Below are positions 8,136 through 19,241 of a stretch of DNA of 64,000 nucleotides, in pieces (within the stretch, counting starts at the first letter, position 1; every line of letters starts with the position of its first letter). Source of the stretch: Marinihelvus fidelis (lineage in GTDB: Bacteria; Pseudomonadota; Gammaproteobacteria; Xanthomonadales; SZUA-36). The stretch covers positions 1 through 64,000 of the forward strand of contig NZ_VYXP01000003.1 of the NCBI RefSeq assembly GCF_008725655.1. The letters run 5' to 3'. A program made the translations under genes and the position numbers. Under the pieces are notes generated by a model, which saw nothing but the letters and a program-made list of their open reading frames with translations, did no database searches and was not told the DNA's origin.

Positions 8136-9410
8136 ATGCCCCTGCTCGCCGTCGGCATCAGCCACCACACTGCGCCCCTGGACATCCGTGAGCGCCTGGC
8201 CATAGGCGAGGCGGAGCACGAGGCAGGTTTGCGTGAGCTGTCTTCGCAGCCCGGCGTGGCCGAAGCCGTCATTGTCAGCACCTGCAACAGGACGGAGATC
8301 TACGCCGTGGTCGCCGAGGACGCGTTGTCACGGCCCGCGCAATGGCTGACCACCCGTGGCGGCCTGTCCATGGACGACGACCATCTTTATGTCTACCGGG
8401 GCGACGACGCCGTCCGTCACCTGTTTCGTGTCGCCAGCGGGCTCGATTCCATGGTCCTGGGTGAGCCGCAGATCCTGGGGCAGCTGAAGAAATCATGGCA
8501 ACTGTCCCGGGACATCGGCGCCGCCGGCCGCTTGACCGATCGACTGTTCCAGAATGCCTTTGCCATCGGCAAGAATGTCCGCACCCATACCGGAATCGGT
8601 GAACACCCGGTCTCGGTCGCCTATATCGCCACGGTGCTGGCCCGGCAGATTTTTGGCGCCCTCGGCGACAAGACCGTCCTGCTGGTGGGGGCCGGCGAAA
8701 TGATCGAGCTGTGCGGGCGGCATTTTCGTGAGCACGGCATGGGCCGGTTGCTGATCGCCAATCGCACCGTGTCCCGTGCCGAGCGTGTCGGCGCCGGCTT
8801 CGGTGCCCAGGCGCTGACGCTGGACGACCTGCCGGGGCGACTCCACGAGGCCGATATCGTCATCAGCAGCACGGCGGCCACCGAGCCGGTACTCACCACG
8901 CCGATGGTCCAGGCCGCGCTCCGCGCGCGCCGCCGCGAGCCGGTATTCATGATTGACCTGGGCGTGCCCCGGGACGTGGCCCCTGATGTCGCCGACCTGA
9001 ATGATGTCTACCTCTACACCATCGACGACCTGCGCCAGGTCGCCGACGAAAGCCAGTCACGCCGCCAGCAGGCGGCCGACGAGGCCACGGACCTGGTCAG
9101 CCAGGCCGTGGACGAGTTCCGTCGCTGGCGCCTGGGCAGGCGCGCGGCCAGCGGCCTTCGACGCATGCGCCAGGGCGCCGAGGACCATGGCACCCGCTTG
9201 GCCGAGCGCGCCATCAACCAGGTCGAGGCCGGCGCCGACCCCGCAGAGGCCATCCGGCAACTTAGCCACGCGCTGACACGAAATATCCTGCACGGCCCCA
9301 GCACGCGCCTGCGCCAGGCCGCGGAAGAAGGCCAGGACGATGTCCTGAAAGCCGCCGACTGGCTCTTCGGCCACCACGACGATAATGACGACGGAAGCAG
9401 CGAGACATGA
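8136..9410 (+). CDS. hemA: Glutamyl-tRNA reductase
   Basis: A 424-aa enzyme that reduces Glu-tRNA(Glu) to glutamate-1-semialdehyde, the first committed step of the C5 haem pathway. Motifs are [16 protein letters not shown], the catalytic Cys in [10 protein letters not shown], and [17 protein letters not shown]. The NADPH-binding Rossmann domain starts at [12 protein letters not shown], and a dimerisation helix domain sits at the C-terminus. Length matches E. coli HemA (418). The stop overlaps prfA by ATGA. The hemA-prfA pair divergent from lolB-ispE-prs is a conserved order. Confidence 0.97.
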   Translation: MPLLAVGISHHTAPLDIRERLAIGEAEHEAGLRELSSQPGVAEAVIVSTCNRTEIYAVVAEDALSRPAQWLTTRGGLSMDDDHLYVYRGDDAVRHLFRVASGLDSMVLGEPQILGQLKKSWQLSRDIGAAGRLTDRLFQNAFAIGKNVRTHTGIGEHPVSVAYIATVLARQIFGALGDKTVLLVGAGEMIELCGRHFREHGMGRLLIANRTVSRAERVGAGFGAQALTLDDLPGRLHEADIVISSTAATEPVLTTPMVQAALRARRREPVFMIDLGVPRDVAPDVADLNDVYLYTIDDLRQVADESQSRRQQAADEATDLVSQAVDEFRRWRLGRRAASGLRRMRQGAEDHGTRLAERAINQVEAGADPAEAIRQLSHALTRNILHGPSTRLRQAAEEGQDDVLKAADWLFGHHDDNDDGSSET

Positions 9411-10495
9411 AAGACAGCATTCGCACACGCCTGGCCCAGGTGGCCGGCCGGTTCGAGGAAATCGGCCTGCTGCTGTCACAGCCCGAGGTGATGGCCGACC
9501 AGTCCCGTTTCCGTGAACTGTCGCGTGAGTACGCGAGCCTGGAGGAACTGGTGCGCGCCTGGGAGCAATGGAATGACTGCCGCCAGCGCATGGCCGAGGC
9601 CAGCGACATGGTCGACGAAGCCGGAGAAGACCGGGAGATGCGCTCAATGGCCGAAGACGAGCTGGCACTGGCCAGCGATGAAGCCGAGGAACTGGAGCAA
9701 AGCCTGCAGATCCTGATGCTGCCGAAAGACCCGGACGATGAGCGCAACCTGTTTATCGAGATTCGCGCCGGCACCGGCGGCGACGAGGCGGCACTGTTTT
9801 CCGCCGACCTGTTCCGCATGTACAGCCGCTACGCGGAACAGCGCGGCTGGCAGGTCGAGCCGTTGGCCCGCAACGCCAGCGACCTGGGCGGCTACCGGGA
9901 AGTGGTCGCGCGGATCGTCGGCCAGGGCGCCTATTCGCGGCTGAAGTTTGAATCGGGCACCCATCGCGTCCAGCGCGTACCCGAAACCGAATCTCAGGGC
10001 CGCATCCATACTTCCGCCTGCACCGTCGCCATCCTGCCGGAGCATGATGAGATCGAGGATGTGTCCATCGACCCCGGCGACCTGAGAATCGACACCTTCC
10101 GCTCCTCAGGCGCAGGCGGCCAGCACGTCAACACCACGGATTCGGCCATCCGAATCACCCACCTGCCGACCGGCATCGTGGTCGAGTGCCAGGACGAGCG
10201 CTCGCAACACAAGAACCGCGCGCGCGCCATGTCGCTGTTGCACGCGCGACTACTGGAGCAGGAACGAGCCCGCCAGTCGGCTGCGGAAGCCGCCTCGCGC
10301 AAATTGCAGGTGGGTAGCGGCGACCGCTCGCAGCGCATTCGCACGTATAACTTTCCGCAGGGACGTGTCACCGACCACCGCGTGGGCCTGACGCTGTACA
10401 AACTCGATGAAATCCTGGCCGGCGAACTCGACCTGGTGGTTGAGCCGTTACTGCAGGAGCACCAGGCGGAACTGCTGGCGGAAGTGGAGCGCTAA
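9407..10495 (+). CDS. prfA: Peptide chain release factor 1
   Basis: A 362-aa class I release factor that reads UAA and UAG and triggers peptide release. The codon-recognition tripeptide region [16 protein letters not shown] has the PxT form typical of RF1. The catalytic loop is [20 protein letters not shown], whose GGQ glutamine is normally N5-methylated by PrmC. prmC usually follows prfA, but here the next gene is convergent and unrelated, so prmC must lie elsewhere. The stop overlaps the convergent DUF4105 gene by 4 nt. Confidence 0.97.
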   Translation: MKDSIRTRLAQVAGRFEEIGLLLSQPEVMADQSRFRELSREYASLEELVRAWEQWNDCRQRMAEASDMVDEAGEDREMRSMAEDELALASDEAEELEQSLQILMLPKDPDDERNLFIEIRAGTGGDEAALFSADLFRMYSRYAEQRGWQVEPLARNASDLGGYREVVARIVGQGAYSRLKFESGTHRVQRVPETESQGRIHTSACTVAILPEHDEIEDVSIDPGDLRIDTFRSSGAGGQHVNTTDSAIRITHLPTGIVVECQDERSQHKNRARAMSLLHARLLEQERARQSAAEAASRKLQVGSGDRSQRIRTYNFPQGRVTDHRVGLTLYKLDEILAGELDLVVEPLLQEHQAELLAEVER

Positions 10496-11736
10496 GTCCC
10501 CGGAACCGTTGCCGGTCTCGATTCGCCGCCGGCCCGCCGCGGCGCCCGCCACACGATGGCTGCCGCGACCAGGCTGACCGGCGCAACCAGGGCCAGGACG
10601 TCGACGACATACTGGCCGCCCGGCCAGGCCGCGATCGCGGTCACGGCGATCACGCCGAAAACCACCACCATTACGGCGAATCGGCGCCAGGCCGGGATCA
10701 GCGCCAGCACCCACGCCGGGTTCAGCAACAACGGATTGATATTCGGGCGCGTGATCGCGTGGTCCGTGGCCAGCATCAACGCGAGCAGGCCCAGCCCCGC
10801 TGTCGCCAGCACCAATCCCCAGGCCAGCGCCACACCGGTCCCAAGCGCCGTCGGTGCGAACCTCGCCAGCAAGATCAGCAGCACGGCCAGCAACAGGCCT
10901 ACGCCGAGATAACGCGGCCAGACCACTGCCGGCTCGGCCGGCATGGCCGGTAGACGGCCCTCGGACAATACCCGGTCGCTGCTGACCAGCGGCGCCAGCC
11001 CCTGCCCTTTCAGGCGCGTGACTTCGAGCAGGCTATCCGCCAGCACGGACGGCAGGAACATCTCGTCCCAGCGCGTGGCATGGCGGTCGACCGGCTCACC
11101 CAGGCCGATTTCCAACCCCAGGTAATACACCGGGTCCACCTGGGTGGCGCGCCGGGTATGTTCGCGCAGGGTCTGGACCTCGGCCTGGTCCTGGAACTGT
11201 TGCGCCAGCAAACCGTCCAGGGCCATGTTCAGCACGTCCCGTAACCGCGTGGAGCAGTTGTCGTAGTAATAGTCGTACAGGTAGTCGCGGTTGGCCGCAT
11301 CGACCTGCGCCAGCAGGATGTCGCGCAGGTGCGCGTACTCCAGGGGCCCCAGGTCAATGGACTGCACCCGGACCGAGCGCCCGGCCTGTCGATACCAGTC
11401 CAGTTCCTGCGCGGTGGGCACCGCGGCGGCAAAATACAGCATCCGGCCCTGCACGAAACGACGCAGGAAGTTGGGTTGCTCGAAATCGAAGAAACCGAAG
11501 TTGAAGGCGTGGTCCAGGCCGCGGGCGGGCTCACGCAACCACAAGGCGTTGTGGCCGAAGCGCTCCCATATTTCGGCGCCGGGACCGTAAGTCACCAGTA
11601 GGACTTCGTAATCCCCCTCCGGAGGTGCCGGGGGCAGTGACTGGGCCTGTACCGGCGCGGTCACCAGGCCGGCCATGCACAGGAGTGCCGCCAGCCAGGC
11701 CCGCTTAAGAAGCCAGCGGCGTCCGTTCCAGGACAT
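10492..11736 (-). CDS. DUF4105 (Lnb N-terminal-like) membrane protein
   Basis: A 414-aa protein with a signal peptide (ending APVQAQ) and an extracytoplasmic DUF4105 domain. Conserved blocks are [38 protein letters not shown] and [14 protein letters not shown]. The pattern includes a Cys and His resembling a papain/NlpC-like active site, so a peptidase or amidase role is plausible but unproven. About four transmembrane helices fill the C-terminal 140 residues. The start overlaps the 3' end of corC by 32 nt, so it is translated as the corC partner. In E. coli the gene next to corC is the apolipoprotein N-acyltransferase lnt, which is absent here. Confidence 0.82.
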   Translation of the reverse strand: MSWNGRRWLLKRAWLAALLCMAGLVTAPVQAQSLPPAPPEGDYEVLLVTYGPGAEIWERFGHNALWLREPARGLDHAFNFGFFDFEQPNFLRRFVQGRMLYFAAAVPTAQELDWYRQAGRSVRVQSIDLGPLEYAHLRDILLAQVDAANRDYLYDYYYDNCSTRLRDVLNMALDGLLAQQFQDQAEVQTLREHTRRATQVDPVYYLGLEIGLGEPVDRHATRWDEMFLPSVLADSLLEVTRLKGQGLAPLVSSDRVLSEGRLPAMPAEPAVVWPRYLGVGLLLAVLLILLARFAPTALGTGVALAWGLVLATAGLGLLALMLATDHAITRPNINPLLLNPAWVLALIPAWRRFAVMVVVFGVIAVTAIAAWPGGQYVVDVLALVAPVSLVAAAIVWRAPRRAGGESRPATVPGT

Positions 11737-12565
11737 TCATTTCCATGGAGATGATGCGGCGCGAATCGGAGTCCGTCACCCGGAACTCGAAGCGGTCGTC
11801 GAGGATCATGCTTTCACCGTCCTCAGGCACCCGGCCAAACTCGGCCAGCAGCAGGCCGCCGACGGTATCGAATTCCTCGTCCGGCAACTGGCAGTGGAAC
11901 ACCTCGTTGAACTCGTCGATGGGCGTGAGCGCGTTGACGCGGTAGCGGTTATCGCCCAGCGTGGTCACCGGCGCCGCCTCTTCCTCGTCATGCTCGTCGT
12001 CGATCTCGCCGACGATTTCCTCGAGCACGTCTTCCATCGTGATCAGGCCGGACACGCCGCCGTACTCATCGACAACAATAGCCAGGTGGTTTCGCGACAG
12101 GCGGAAGTCACGCAGCAGCAGGTTCAGGTGTTTGCTCTCGGGCACCACGAGCGCCGGGCGGATGAACTCGCCCAGTTCGAAGGGCTTGTCGCTGTCGGCG
12201 AAATAGCGCAGCAGGTCCTTGGCCAGCAACACGCCCTCGACCTCGTCGCGGTCTTCGCCGATGACGGGAAAACGCGAGTGGCCGGATTCCAGGATGCGCG
12301 GCAGGAAAGCCTGCAGAGGCATGTCACGCGGCACCACCACCATGTGGGAGCGCGGCACCATGGCGTCGCGGACCTGGGTCTCGGCGACTTCCAGCGCGCC
12401 TTCCATCATGGCCAGCGAGTCGGGGTCCAGCACACCGCGCTGGAGGGATTCGTTCAGTACTTCCTTCAGTTCGACGCGGTCCCGTGGCTCGGCCTGGAAA
12501 GCCCTGGAGAGACGCTCCAGGAATCCGACGCGCCCGGAACCGCTACTCGATTGGTCATCACTCAT
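11705..12565 (-). CDS. corC: CorC/HlyC-type CBS-pair transporter-associated protein
   Basis: A 286-aa cytosolic protein with two CBS domains (VRDAMVPRSHMVVVPRDMP and VVDEYGGVSGLITMEDVLEE) and a C-terminal CorC_HlyC domain (GDNRYRVNALTPIDEFNEVF). The family is linked to Mg2+/Co2+ efflux and binds adenosine nucleotides through its CBS pair. Length equals E. coli CorC/YbeX (292). It follows ybeY after a 117-nt gap that shows no clear feature, and it overlaps the DUF4105 gene at its 3' end. The ybeZ-ybeY-corC order is conserved. Confidence 0.93.
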   Translation of the reverse strand: MSDDQSSSGSGRVGFLERLSRAFQAEPRDRVELKEVLNESLQRGVLDPDSLAMMEGALEVAETQVRDAMVPRSHMVVVPRDMPLQAFLPRILESGHSRFPVIGEDRDEVEGVLLAKDLLRYFADSDKPFELGEFIRPALVVPESKHLNLLLRDFRLSRNHLAIVVDEYGGVSGLITMEDVLEEIVGEIDDEHDEEEAAPVTTLGDNRYRVNALTPIDEFNEVFHCQLPDEEFDTVGGLLLAEFGRVPEDGESMILDDRFEFRVTDSDSRRIISMEMNVLERTPLAS

Positions 12566-12682
12566 TTGCGTATGGCAGGCAGCGCTTATCGCGCTGTCCG
12601 GATATGGGGCCGTTTTATCCCCGTCCCAAGGTTTTACCAGAATGACGGAGTGATTTCAGCCCTGTTGAGGTGGAACGGCCGG

Positions 12683-13156
12683 TCAGCTTCGCCGGTCGAT
12701 GTAAGGGTCGTCGATGCCCTGCCCCGCCAGGATGGCGATTTCCTCGGCCTCCATGCGCGCGGCGTCGGCCTCTTCGATGTGGTCATAGCCCAGCAGGTGC
12801 AGGGTGCCATGCGTGACCAGGTGGGCCCAGTGATGCGCCGGCGAAATGGCGCGCTCGGCCGCCTCTTCGCCCACCAGCGGCACGCAGATCACCAGGTCGC
12901 CCAGCGGCCGGCAGTCGAGCTCCGCGGCCACCGCTTCCGGCAGTTCGGCCGGGAAGGACAGCACGTTGGTCGGTTTGTCGCGATCCCGGTAACGCAGGTT
13001 GAAATCCCGACTTTCCTCCGCGCCGACCAGCGCGATGGCGACTTCAGCATGGTCAGTACGGCCCGCCAGCGCGGCCTCGACCCAGGCGACAAACGCGCCG
13101 TCGTCCGGCGTCTCTCCCAGGCCCTCGCTGCGGGAAACGAACACGTTATGGCCCAT
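12683..13156 (-). CDS. ybeY: Endoribonuclease YbeY
   Basis: A 157-aa zinc-dependent endoribonuclease needed for 16S rRNA 3'-end maturation and ribosome quality control. The zinc motif H-x3-H-x5-H appears as HGTLHLLGYDH. The upstream family block is DRDKPTNVLSFPAE. The ATG at 13156 shares one base with the ybeZ stop, as expected for coupled ybeZ-ybeY translation. E. coli YbeY is 155 aa. Confidence 0.96.
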   Translation of the reverse strand: MGHNVFVSRSEGLGETPDDGAFVAWVEAALAGRTDHAEVAIALVGAEESRDFNLRYRDRDKPTNVLSFPAELPEAVAAELDCRPLGDLVICVPLVGEEAAERAISPAHHWAHLVTHGTLHLLGYDHIEEADAARMEAEEIAILAGQGIDDPYIDRRS

Positions 13157-14178
13157 CAGCTGCCGGCCTGCTCGCGCGACGCCGGTGCGACACCGGTGGC
13201 GGCATCCATGTCGGCGCCGGCCGCGTCGTAGGCCTCGACGATTTTCTGCACCATCGGGTGGCGCACCACGTCGACCGACTTGAACCAGGTGAAGCTGACA
13301 CCCTCGACATCACGCAGCACCTCGATGGCCTGCTTGATGCCTGACTGCTGCCGCGACGGCAGGTCGATCTGGGTGATATCACCGGTGATGACCGCCGTCG
13401 ACCCGAAGCCGATGCGGGTCAGGAACATCTTCATCTGCTCGCGGGTGGTGTTCTGGGCTTCATCCAGGATCACGAAAGCATCGTTGAGCGTACGCCCGCG
13501 CATGAACGCAAGCGGCGCGACCTCGATGACATTGCGATCCTGCAGGCGCGCGACATGCTCGAAACCGAGCATTTCGTAAAGCGCGTCGTAGAGCGGGCGC
13601 AGGTAGGGGTCGACCTTTTGCGCCATGTCGCCGGGCAGGAAGCCCAGGCGCTCACCGGCCTCGACCGCGGGCCGCACCAGCACGATCCGCTGCACCTCGT
13701 CGCGCTTGAGCGCGGCCACGGCGCAGGCGACCGCCAGGTAAGTCTTGCCGGTACCGGCCGGGCCGATGCCGAAGTTGACCGCGTGCGCGGCAATGCGCTG
13801 CAGGTAGGCCTTCTGGTTCGGCCCGCGACCGCGGATCCGGCCACGACGGGTGTCGATGACGACCTCGCCCTGGCCCTTGCGGTCGGCGTCGTTCTCATCC
13901 GCCAGTTCGGCCACGCGCGAAGCCTGCAGGCTCAGGTTGATGGCCTCCGGCGTCAGCACCTCGCTGGCAGACTGCTCGTACAGGTCCTCCAGCAGCCGGG
14001 TGGCGGCACGGGCCGTCTTCTCGTCCTCGGCCTCGACGGTGAAAATATTGCCGCGGCAGAACAGGTCGACGCCCAGGCGCTGCTCGATCTGGCGCAGGTG
14101 CTGGTCGAACTGGCCACACAGGTTGGCCAGCCGCGCGGTATCCGCCGGTTCCAGCACCAGGGTCTGGTGATCGGCCAT
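13156..14178 (-). CDS. ybeZ: PhoH-family ATPase YbeZ
   Basis: A 340-aa PhoH-like P-loop ATPase that works with YbeY in rRNA processing. Walker A is GPAGTGKTYLAVACAVAAL at about residues 140-158 and Walker B is NDAFVILDEAQN. ITGDITQIDLP is another PhoH signature. The N-terminal 100 residues resemble a KH-like RNA-binding part. The start overlaps the miaB stop (ATGA), giving the conserved miaB-ybeZ-ybeY operon. E. coli YbeZ is 346 aa. Confidence 0.95.
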   Translation of the reverse strand: MADHQTLVLEPADTARLANLCGQFDQHLRQIEQRLGVDLFCRGNIFTVEAEDEKTARAATRLLEDLYEQSASEVLTPEAINLSLQASRVAELADENDADRKGQGEVVIDTRRGRIRGRGPNQKAYLQRIAAHAVNFGIGPAGTGKTYLAVACAVAALKRDEVQRIVLVRPAVEAGERLGFLPGDMAQKVDPYLRPLYDALYEMLGFEHVARLQDRNVIEVAPLAFMRGRTLNDAFVILDEAQNTTREQMKMFLTRIGFGSTAVITGDITQIDLPSRQQSGIKQAIEVLRDVEGVSFTWFKSVDVVRHPMVQKIVEAYDAAGADMDAATGVAPASREQAGS

Positions 14179-15530
14179 CAGGCCACCTGCTTCGCGGCGT
14201 CGTCACCGCCGGCCAGGCGGCCGCGAAGGGAATGGCTCAAGGCCTCGGTGATGACCACGTCGACGAAGTGCCCCACCAGGCGCGGGTGACCATCAAAATT
14301 GACCACGCGGTTGTTCTCGGTACGACCGGCCAGCACGTTCGGGTCCCTCTTGCTGGGGCCTTCCACCAGCACGCGCTCAACGGTGCCGACCATGGCGGCA
14401 CTGATTTCCGCGGCCTGCTCGTTGACCAGCGCCTGTAAGCGAGCCAGCCGATCCTTCTTCACGGCCATCGGTGTGTCATCCGGGAACGACGACGCCGGCG
14501 TACCCGGGCGGGCGCTGTAGATAAAGCTGAAACTCATGTCGAAGCCGACGTCGCGGATCAGCTTCATGGTCTGCTCGAAATCGGCGTCGGTCTCGCCAGG
14601 GAAACCAACGATGAAGTCGGACGACAGGCAGATACCCGGGCGCGCTTCGCGCAGGCGACGGATCTTCTGCTTGTACTCAATGGCCGTGTGGCCGCGTTTC
14701 ATCATCGACAACACGCGGTCGGAACCTGCCTGCACGGGCAGGTGCACGAAGCTGGCCAGTTCGGGGACTTCGGCAAAGGCGTCGATCAGGCTGTCGGAGA
14801 ACTCCACCGGATGCGAAGTGGTAAAGCGGATACGGTCGATGCCGTCGATCGCGGCCACGTAGTGAATCAACAGCGCCAGGTCGGCGCGGCCGCCGTCATG
14901 CATAGGGCCCAGGTAGGCGTTGACATTCTGGCCCAGCAGGTTGATCTCGCGAACACCCTGCTCCGCCAGCAGCGCGCACTCGGCGACCACGTCATCCAGC
15001 GGGCGCGAGACTTCCTCGCCGCGGGTGTACGGCACCACGCAGAACGTGCAGTACTTGCTGCAGCCTTCCATGATGGACACGAACGCGGTCGGGCCCTGCG
15101 CGCCCGGCGACGGCAGCGCGTCAAACTTCTCGATTTCCGGGAAGGAAATATCGACACTGGGCTTGCCCTTGCCACGCGTCTCCTCGATCAGCTGCGGCAG
15201 CCGGTGCAGGGTCTGCGGGCCAAACACGATATCGACCTGCGGCGCGCGCTTGACCAGCGCCTCGCCTTCCTGGCTGGCCACGCAACCACCCACGCCAATC
15301 ACCAGGTTGGGCTTGTCGGCCTTCAGCTGCTTCCAGCGCCCCAGCTGGGAAAACACTTTTTCCTGCGCCTTCTCGCGGATCGAACAGGTGTTGAGCAGGA
15401 TCACGTCCGCCTCGGACTCATCGTCCGTCAACTCCAGGCCATGCGACGCCGCCAGCACGTCCGCCATCTTGTCGGAATCGTACTCGTTCATCTGGCAACC
15501 GTGGGTCTTGATAAACAGCTTGCCGGCCAT
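14178..15530 (-). CDS. miaB: tRNA-2-methylthio-N6-dimethylallyladenosine synthase
   Basis: A 450-aa radical-SAM methylthiotransferase that converts i6A37 to ms2i6A37 in tRNAs reading UNN codons. The N-terminal UPF0004 domain carries the auxiliary 4Fe-4S cysteines ([28 protein letters not shown]). The radical-SAM motif is [17 protein letters not shown]-terminal TRAM domain ([20 protein letters not shown]) binds tRNA. The start at 15530 ([13 protein letters not shown]) fits the family, while the 16 extra upstream codons do not. Confidence 0.96.
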   Translation of the reverse strand: MAGKLFIKTHGCQMNEYDSDKMADVLAASHGLELTDDESEADVILLNTCSIREKAQEKVFSQLGRWKQLKADKPNLVIGVGGCVASQEGEALVKRAPQVDIVFGPQTLHRLPQLIEETRGKGKPSVDISFPEIEKFDALPSPGAQGPTAFVSIMEGCSKYCTFCVVPYTRGEEVSRPLDDVVAECALLAEQGVREINLLGQNVNAYLGPMHDGGRADLALLIHYVAAIDGIDRIRFTTSHPVEFSDSLIDAFAEVPELASFVHLPVQAGSDRVLSMMKRGHTAIEYKQKIRRLREARPGICLSSDFIVGFPGETDADFEQTMKLIRDVGFDMSFSFIYSARPGTPASSFPDDTPMAVKKDRLARLQALVNEQAAEISAAMVGTVERVLVEGPSKRDPNVLAGRTENNRVVNFDGHPRLVGHFVDVVITEALSHSLRGRLAGGDDAAKQVA

Positions 15531-15623
15531 GGTGTTCGCTCGTGTCCTCGCCCAACCGGGCGCTCTGAAAAGGCGCAATAGGATACACTCCCCGGCGCTT
15601 ATAAGCTATTGGAATTGATTGAA

Positions 15624-16385
15624 ATGAACGGGGAAAGCGCACCCGGATGGCCGAACGATGCCGTGCGCCGGATTGCCGCGGCAAACAACGTGCTGGTGCT
15701 GACCGGCGCAGGCATGTCGGCCGAGAGCGGCATCGCCACCTTCCGTGACGCGCAGACCGGGCTGTGGGCGAAGTTCAGGCCGGAGGACCTGGCCACACCG
15801 CAGGCGTTTCATGAACATCCGCGCCGGGTCTGGCAGTGGTACGACGGGCGTCGGCAACAGGTCGCCGCGGCCGAGCCACATGCCGGCTACCGCGTTCTGG
15901 TCGAACTTGAGAAACGTTTCCGGCACTTCGCCATCGCCACGCAAAACGTCGATGGCCTGCATCAGCGCGCCGGAAGTCAGCGCGTGTTTGAACTGCACGG
16001 GAATATCATGCGCACGGTGTGCGCGCAAACAGGCCGACCCATTGACGACGAGTGGCTGTGTGAGCATCCCGGCGAACCGCCACCCTCCCCTTACCAACCC
16101 GGCGTATTGGCCCGCCCGGACGTGGTCTGGTTTGGTGAAACCCTGCCCGAAGGCGCCCACCGGGCGGCCGTGCGGAGTGCGGCGCAGGCCGACATCTGCC
16201 TGGTGATCGGCACATCGTCGCTGGTCTACCCGGCCGCGGGCCTGCCGGCGATCGCCGCGGAGCGCGGCGCGATGGTGATCGAGGTGAATCCCGATGAGAC
16301 GCCATTAACTGCCAGCGCCGATGTCATCATTCGAGCGCCAGCCAGCGCCGCGCTGGTGGCCCTGGCAAGTCACCTGGGCCACTAA
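15624..16385 (+). CDS. Sirtuin-family NAD-dependent protein deacylase with incomplete zinc site
   Basis: A 253-aa SIR2 deacylase that removes acyl groups from lysines using NAD+. The NAD motifs are VLTGAGMSAESGIATFRD, TQNVDGLHQRAG and the catalytic His in FELHGNI. WYDGRR holds the Y-x2-R pair typical of SIRT5/CobB-type enzymes that accept succinyl or malonyl groups. The zinc module normally has two Cys pairs. Here only one Cys remains per pair (C133 in TVCAQTG, C146 in WLCEHPG), so zinc binding is doubtful. The ATG at 15624 is preferred to a TTG at 15609. It diverges from miaB. Confidence 0.88.
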   Translation: MNGESAPGWPNDAVRRIAAANNVLVLTGAGMSAESGIATFRDAQTGLWAKFRPEDLATPQAFHEHPRRVWQWYDGRRQQVAAAEPHAGYRVLVELEKRFRHFAIATQNVDGLHQRAGSQRVFELHGNIMRTVCAQTGRPIDDEWLCEHPGEPPPSPYQPGVLARPDVVWFGETLPEGAHRAAVRSAAQADICLVIGTSSLVYPAAGLPAIAAERGAMVIEVNPDETPLTASADVIIRAPASAALVALASHLGH

Positions 16386-16407
16386 CGCGGCTAAGCGTCC
16401 GGGTGCT

Positions 16408-16914
16408 TCAGCGGTTGGGAGCGGGCGCTAACGCGTAGCCGGCCATGTTCACCGGTGGCCCCGGGTTGACCAGGCTCGTGTCGCGCAGGTTGTCGACCAG
16501 CAGGACCAGGTCGTCATCACCGGACTGCTCCGGAAACACCAGGGTCACAGACTGGCTGCTCCAGCCCTGGAAGGCAAAGCTGCCGTCACTTTCCCAGGCG
16601 CCGCTCTTGACGCGAATGTCCTCCAGCGCGGTCACGTCATAATGCTGTTCGTTCAGCCAATCGGTGACCACGACGCGCGAGTCCCAGCGGCCGAAGCGGT
16701 CGTCGTATAGGTAGGTCACCGACCAGGCGCCGTCATCCCGACGCTCGGTCAGAGTGACCTTCTTGCCCTTCAGTGCACGGTCGTCAATGCTGACTGCCTT
16801 CAATTCCACCGCCGTATCCGCCACTGGCCCAGCGACCGGTGTCGTGGTGCAACCGGTCGCGGCCACCATCACCATCACGCCCGCGAACATCATCCCTTTC
16901 ATTCCTGCCTGCAT
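16408..16914 (-). CDS. Hypothetical lipoprotein
   Basis: A 168-aa protein of unknown function. It has a signal sequence rich in Met ([17 protein letters not shown]) ending in a lipobox with Cys at residue 22, so it is probably membrane-anchored in the envelope. The mature part looks like a small beta-rich domain with alternating hydrophobic and charged strands ([20 protein letters not shown]) and has no motif I recognise. The start at 16914 has a GGAGG 9 nt upstream. The longer frame to 17016 lacks support and would hide the lipobox. It is convergent with the sirtuin gene and divergent from tdh. Confidence 0.75.
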   Translation of the reverse strand: MQAGMKGMMFAGVMVMVAATGCTTTPVAGPVADTAVELKAVSIDDRALKGKKVTLTERRDDGAWSVTYLYDDRFGRWDSRVVVTDWLNEQHYDVTALEDIRVKSGAWESDGSFAFQGWSSQSVTLVFPEQSGDDDLVLLVDNLRDTSLVNPGPPVNMAGYALAPAPNR

Positions 16915-16960
16915 CGTCCACACCCTCCTTTGCCAACCCAGCGAAACCATTCTTCCCGAG

Positions 16961-16966
16961 TATAAT
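16961..16966 (+). promoter_or_regulatory. Perfect -10 TATAAT upstream of tdh
   Basis: TATAAT lies 28 nt before the tdh ATG, but the -35 position (CCAGCG) is poor, so an activator may be needed. On the other strand the overlapping TATACT could serve the divergent lipoprotein gene. Confidence 0.4.
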
Positions 16967-16994
16967 AGCCCCCCCTGTTTTTGCGAGTTGCCCC

Positions 16995-18052
<1,058 letters not shown>

Positions 18053-18053
<1 letters not shown>

Positions 18054-19237
18054 TGACCGACCTGAAACGCCTGGACGACACCCTGGACGAGATCCGCGCG
18101 GCGGGCCTGTACAAGGACGAGCGCATCATCACCACACCGCAGGGCGTTGAGATCGCGGTCGCCGACGGCACCGAGGTACTGAACTTCTGCGCCAACAACT
18201 ACCTGGGCCTGGCCGACCACCCGGACGTGATTGCCGCCGCCAAGCAGGCGCTGGACGACCACGGCTTTGGCCTGGCCTCGGTGCGCTTTATCTGCGGCAC
18301 GCAGGACCTGCACAAGCAGCTGGAAGCCACGATCTCGGACTTCTTCGGCACTGACGACACGATTCTCTACACGTCGTGTTTCGACGCCAACGGCGGCCTG
18401 TTCGAAACGTTGCTGGGCCCGGAAGACGCGGTGATTTCCGACGCGCTGAACCACGCCTCCATCATCGACGGCATCCGCCTGTGCAAGGCGCAGCGCCATC
18501 GCTTCCCGAATTCCGACATGGCCGCGCTGGAAAAGGCGCTGCAGGACACGCAGGACTGCCGCACGAGGCTGATCGCCACCGACGGCGTGTTTTCCATGGA
18601 CGGCTTCGTGGCGAAACTGGACGAGATCACCGCGCTGGCGGAAAAGTACGACGCGCTGCTGATGGTCGACGACAGCCATGCCACCGGCTTCATGGGCGCG
18701 ACCGGCCGCGGTTCGGCCGAGCACCACGGCGTCATGGACAAGGTTGATATCTTCACCTCGACGCTGGGCAAGGCGCTGGGCGGCGGTTCCGGCGGCTTTA
18801 CCACCGGCCGGCGCGAGGTCATCGAGCTGTTACGCCAACGCTCACGCCCCTACCTGTTCTCCAACACCCTGCCCCCGCCGCTGGTGGCGGCCTCAATCAA
18901 GGTGTTCGAGATGCTGTCGGCCACCACCGAACTGCGCGACCGCCTGGAGGACAACGCCCGCTACTTCCGCCAGGCCATGACCGAAGCCGGTTTCGACATC
19001 AAGCCCGGCATCCACCCCATCGTGCCGGTGATGCTCTACGACGCGCCACTGGCGCAGGAATTCGCCTCGGCACTGCTGGCCCAGGGCATCTACGTGATCG
19101 GCTTTTTCTACCCCGTGGTGCCCCAGGGCGAGGCACGCATCCGCGTGCAACTGTCTGCGGCGCATGAGCGGCGTCACCTGGACCAGGCGGTCGAGGCGTT
19201 CACCCGGGTTGGGCGCGACCTCGGCGTGATCGACTGA
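18053..19237 (+). CDS. kbl: 2-amino-3-ketobutyrate coenzyme A ligase (glycine C-acetyltransferase)
   Basis: A 394-aa PLP enzyme of the alpha-oxoamine synthase family that splits 2-amino-3-ketobutyrate with CoA into glycine and acetyl-CoA. The PLP lysine lies in [18 protein letters not shown]. Other family blocks are [30 protein letters not shown] and the glycine-rich [16 protein letters not shown]. Length equals E. coli Kbl (398). It forms a two-gene operon with tdh and ends 5 nt before the convergent GH5 gene. Confidence 0.96.
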
Positions 19238-19241
19238 CGGA

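Noticed and set aside
11675-13231. 518-codon plus-strand frame opposite corC and ybeY
   Set aside because: It covers the two genes and their gap in antisense and has no domain or ribosome-binding site.
15609-15623. TTG start for the sirtuin gene
   Set aside because: It adds five non-conserved residues, and the ATG 15 nt later fits better.
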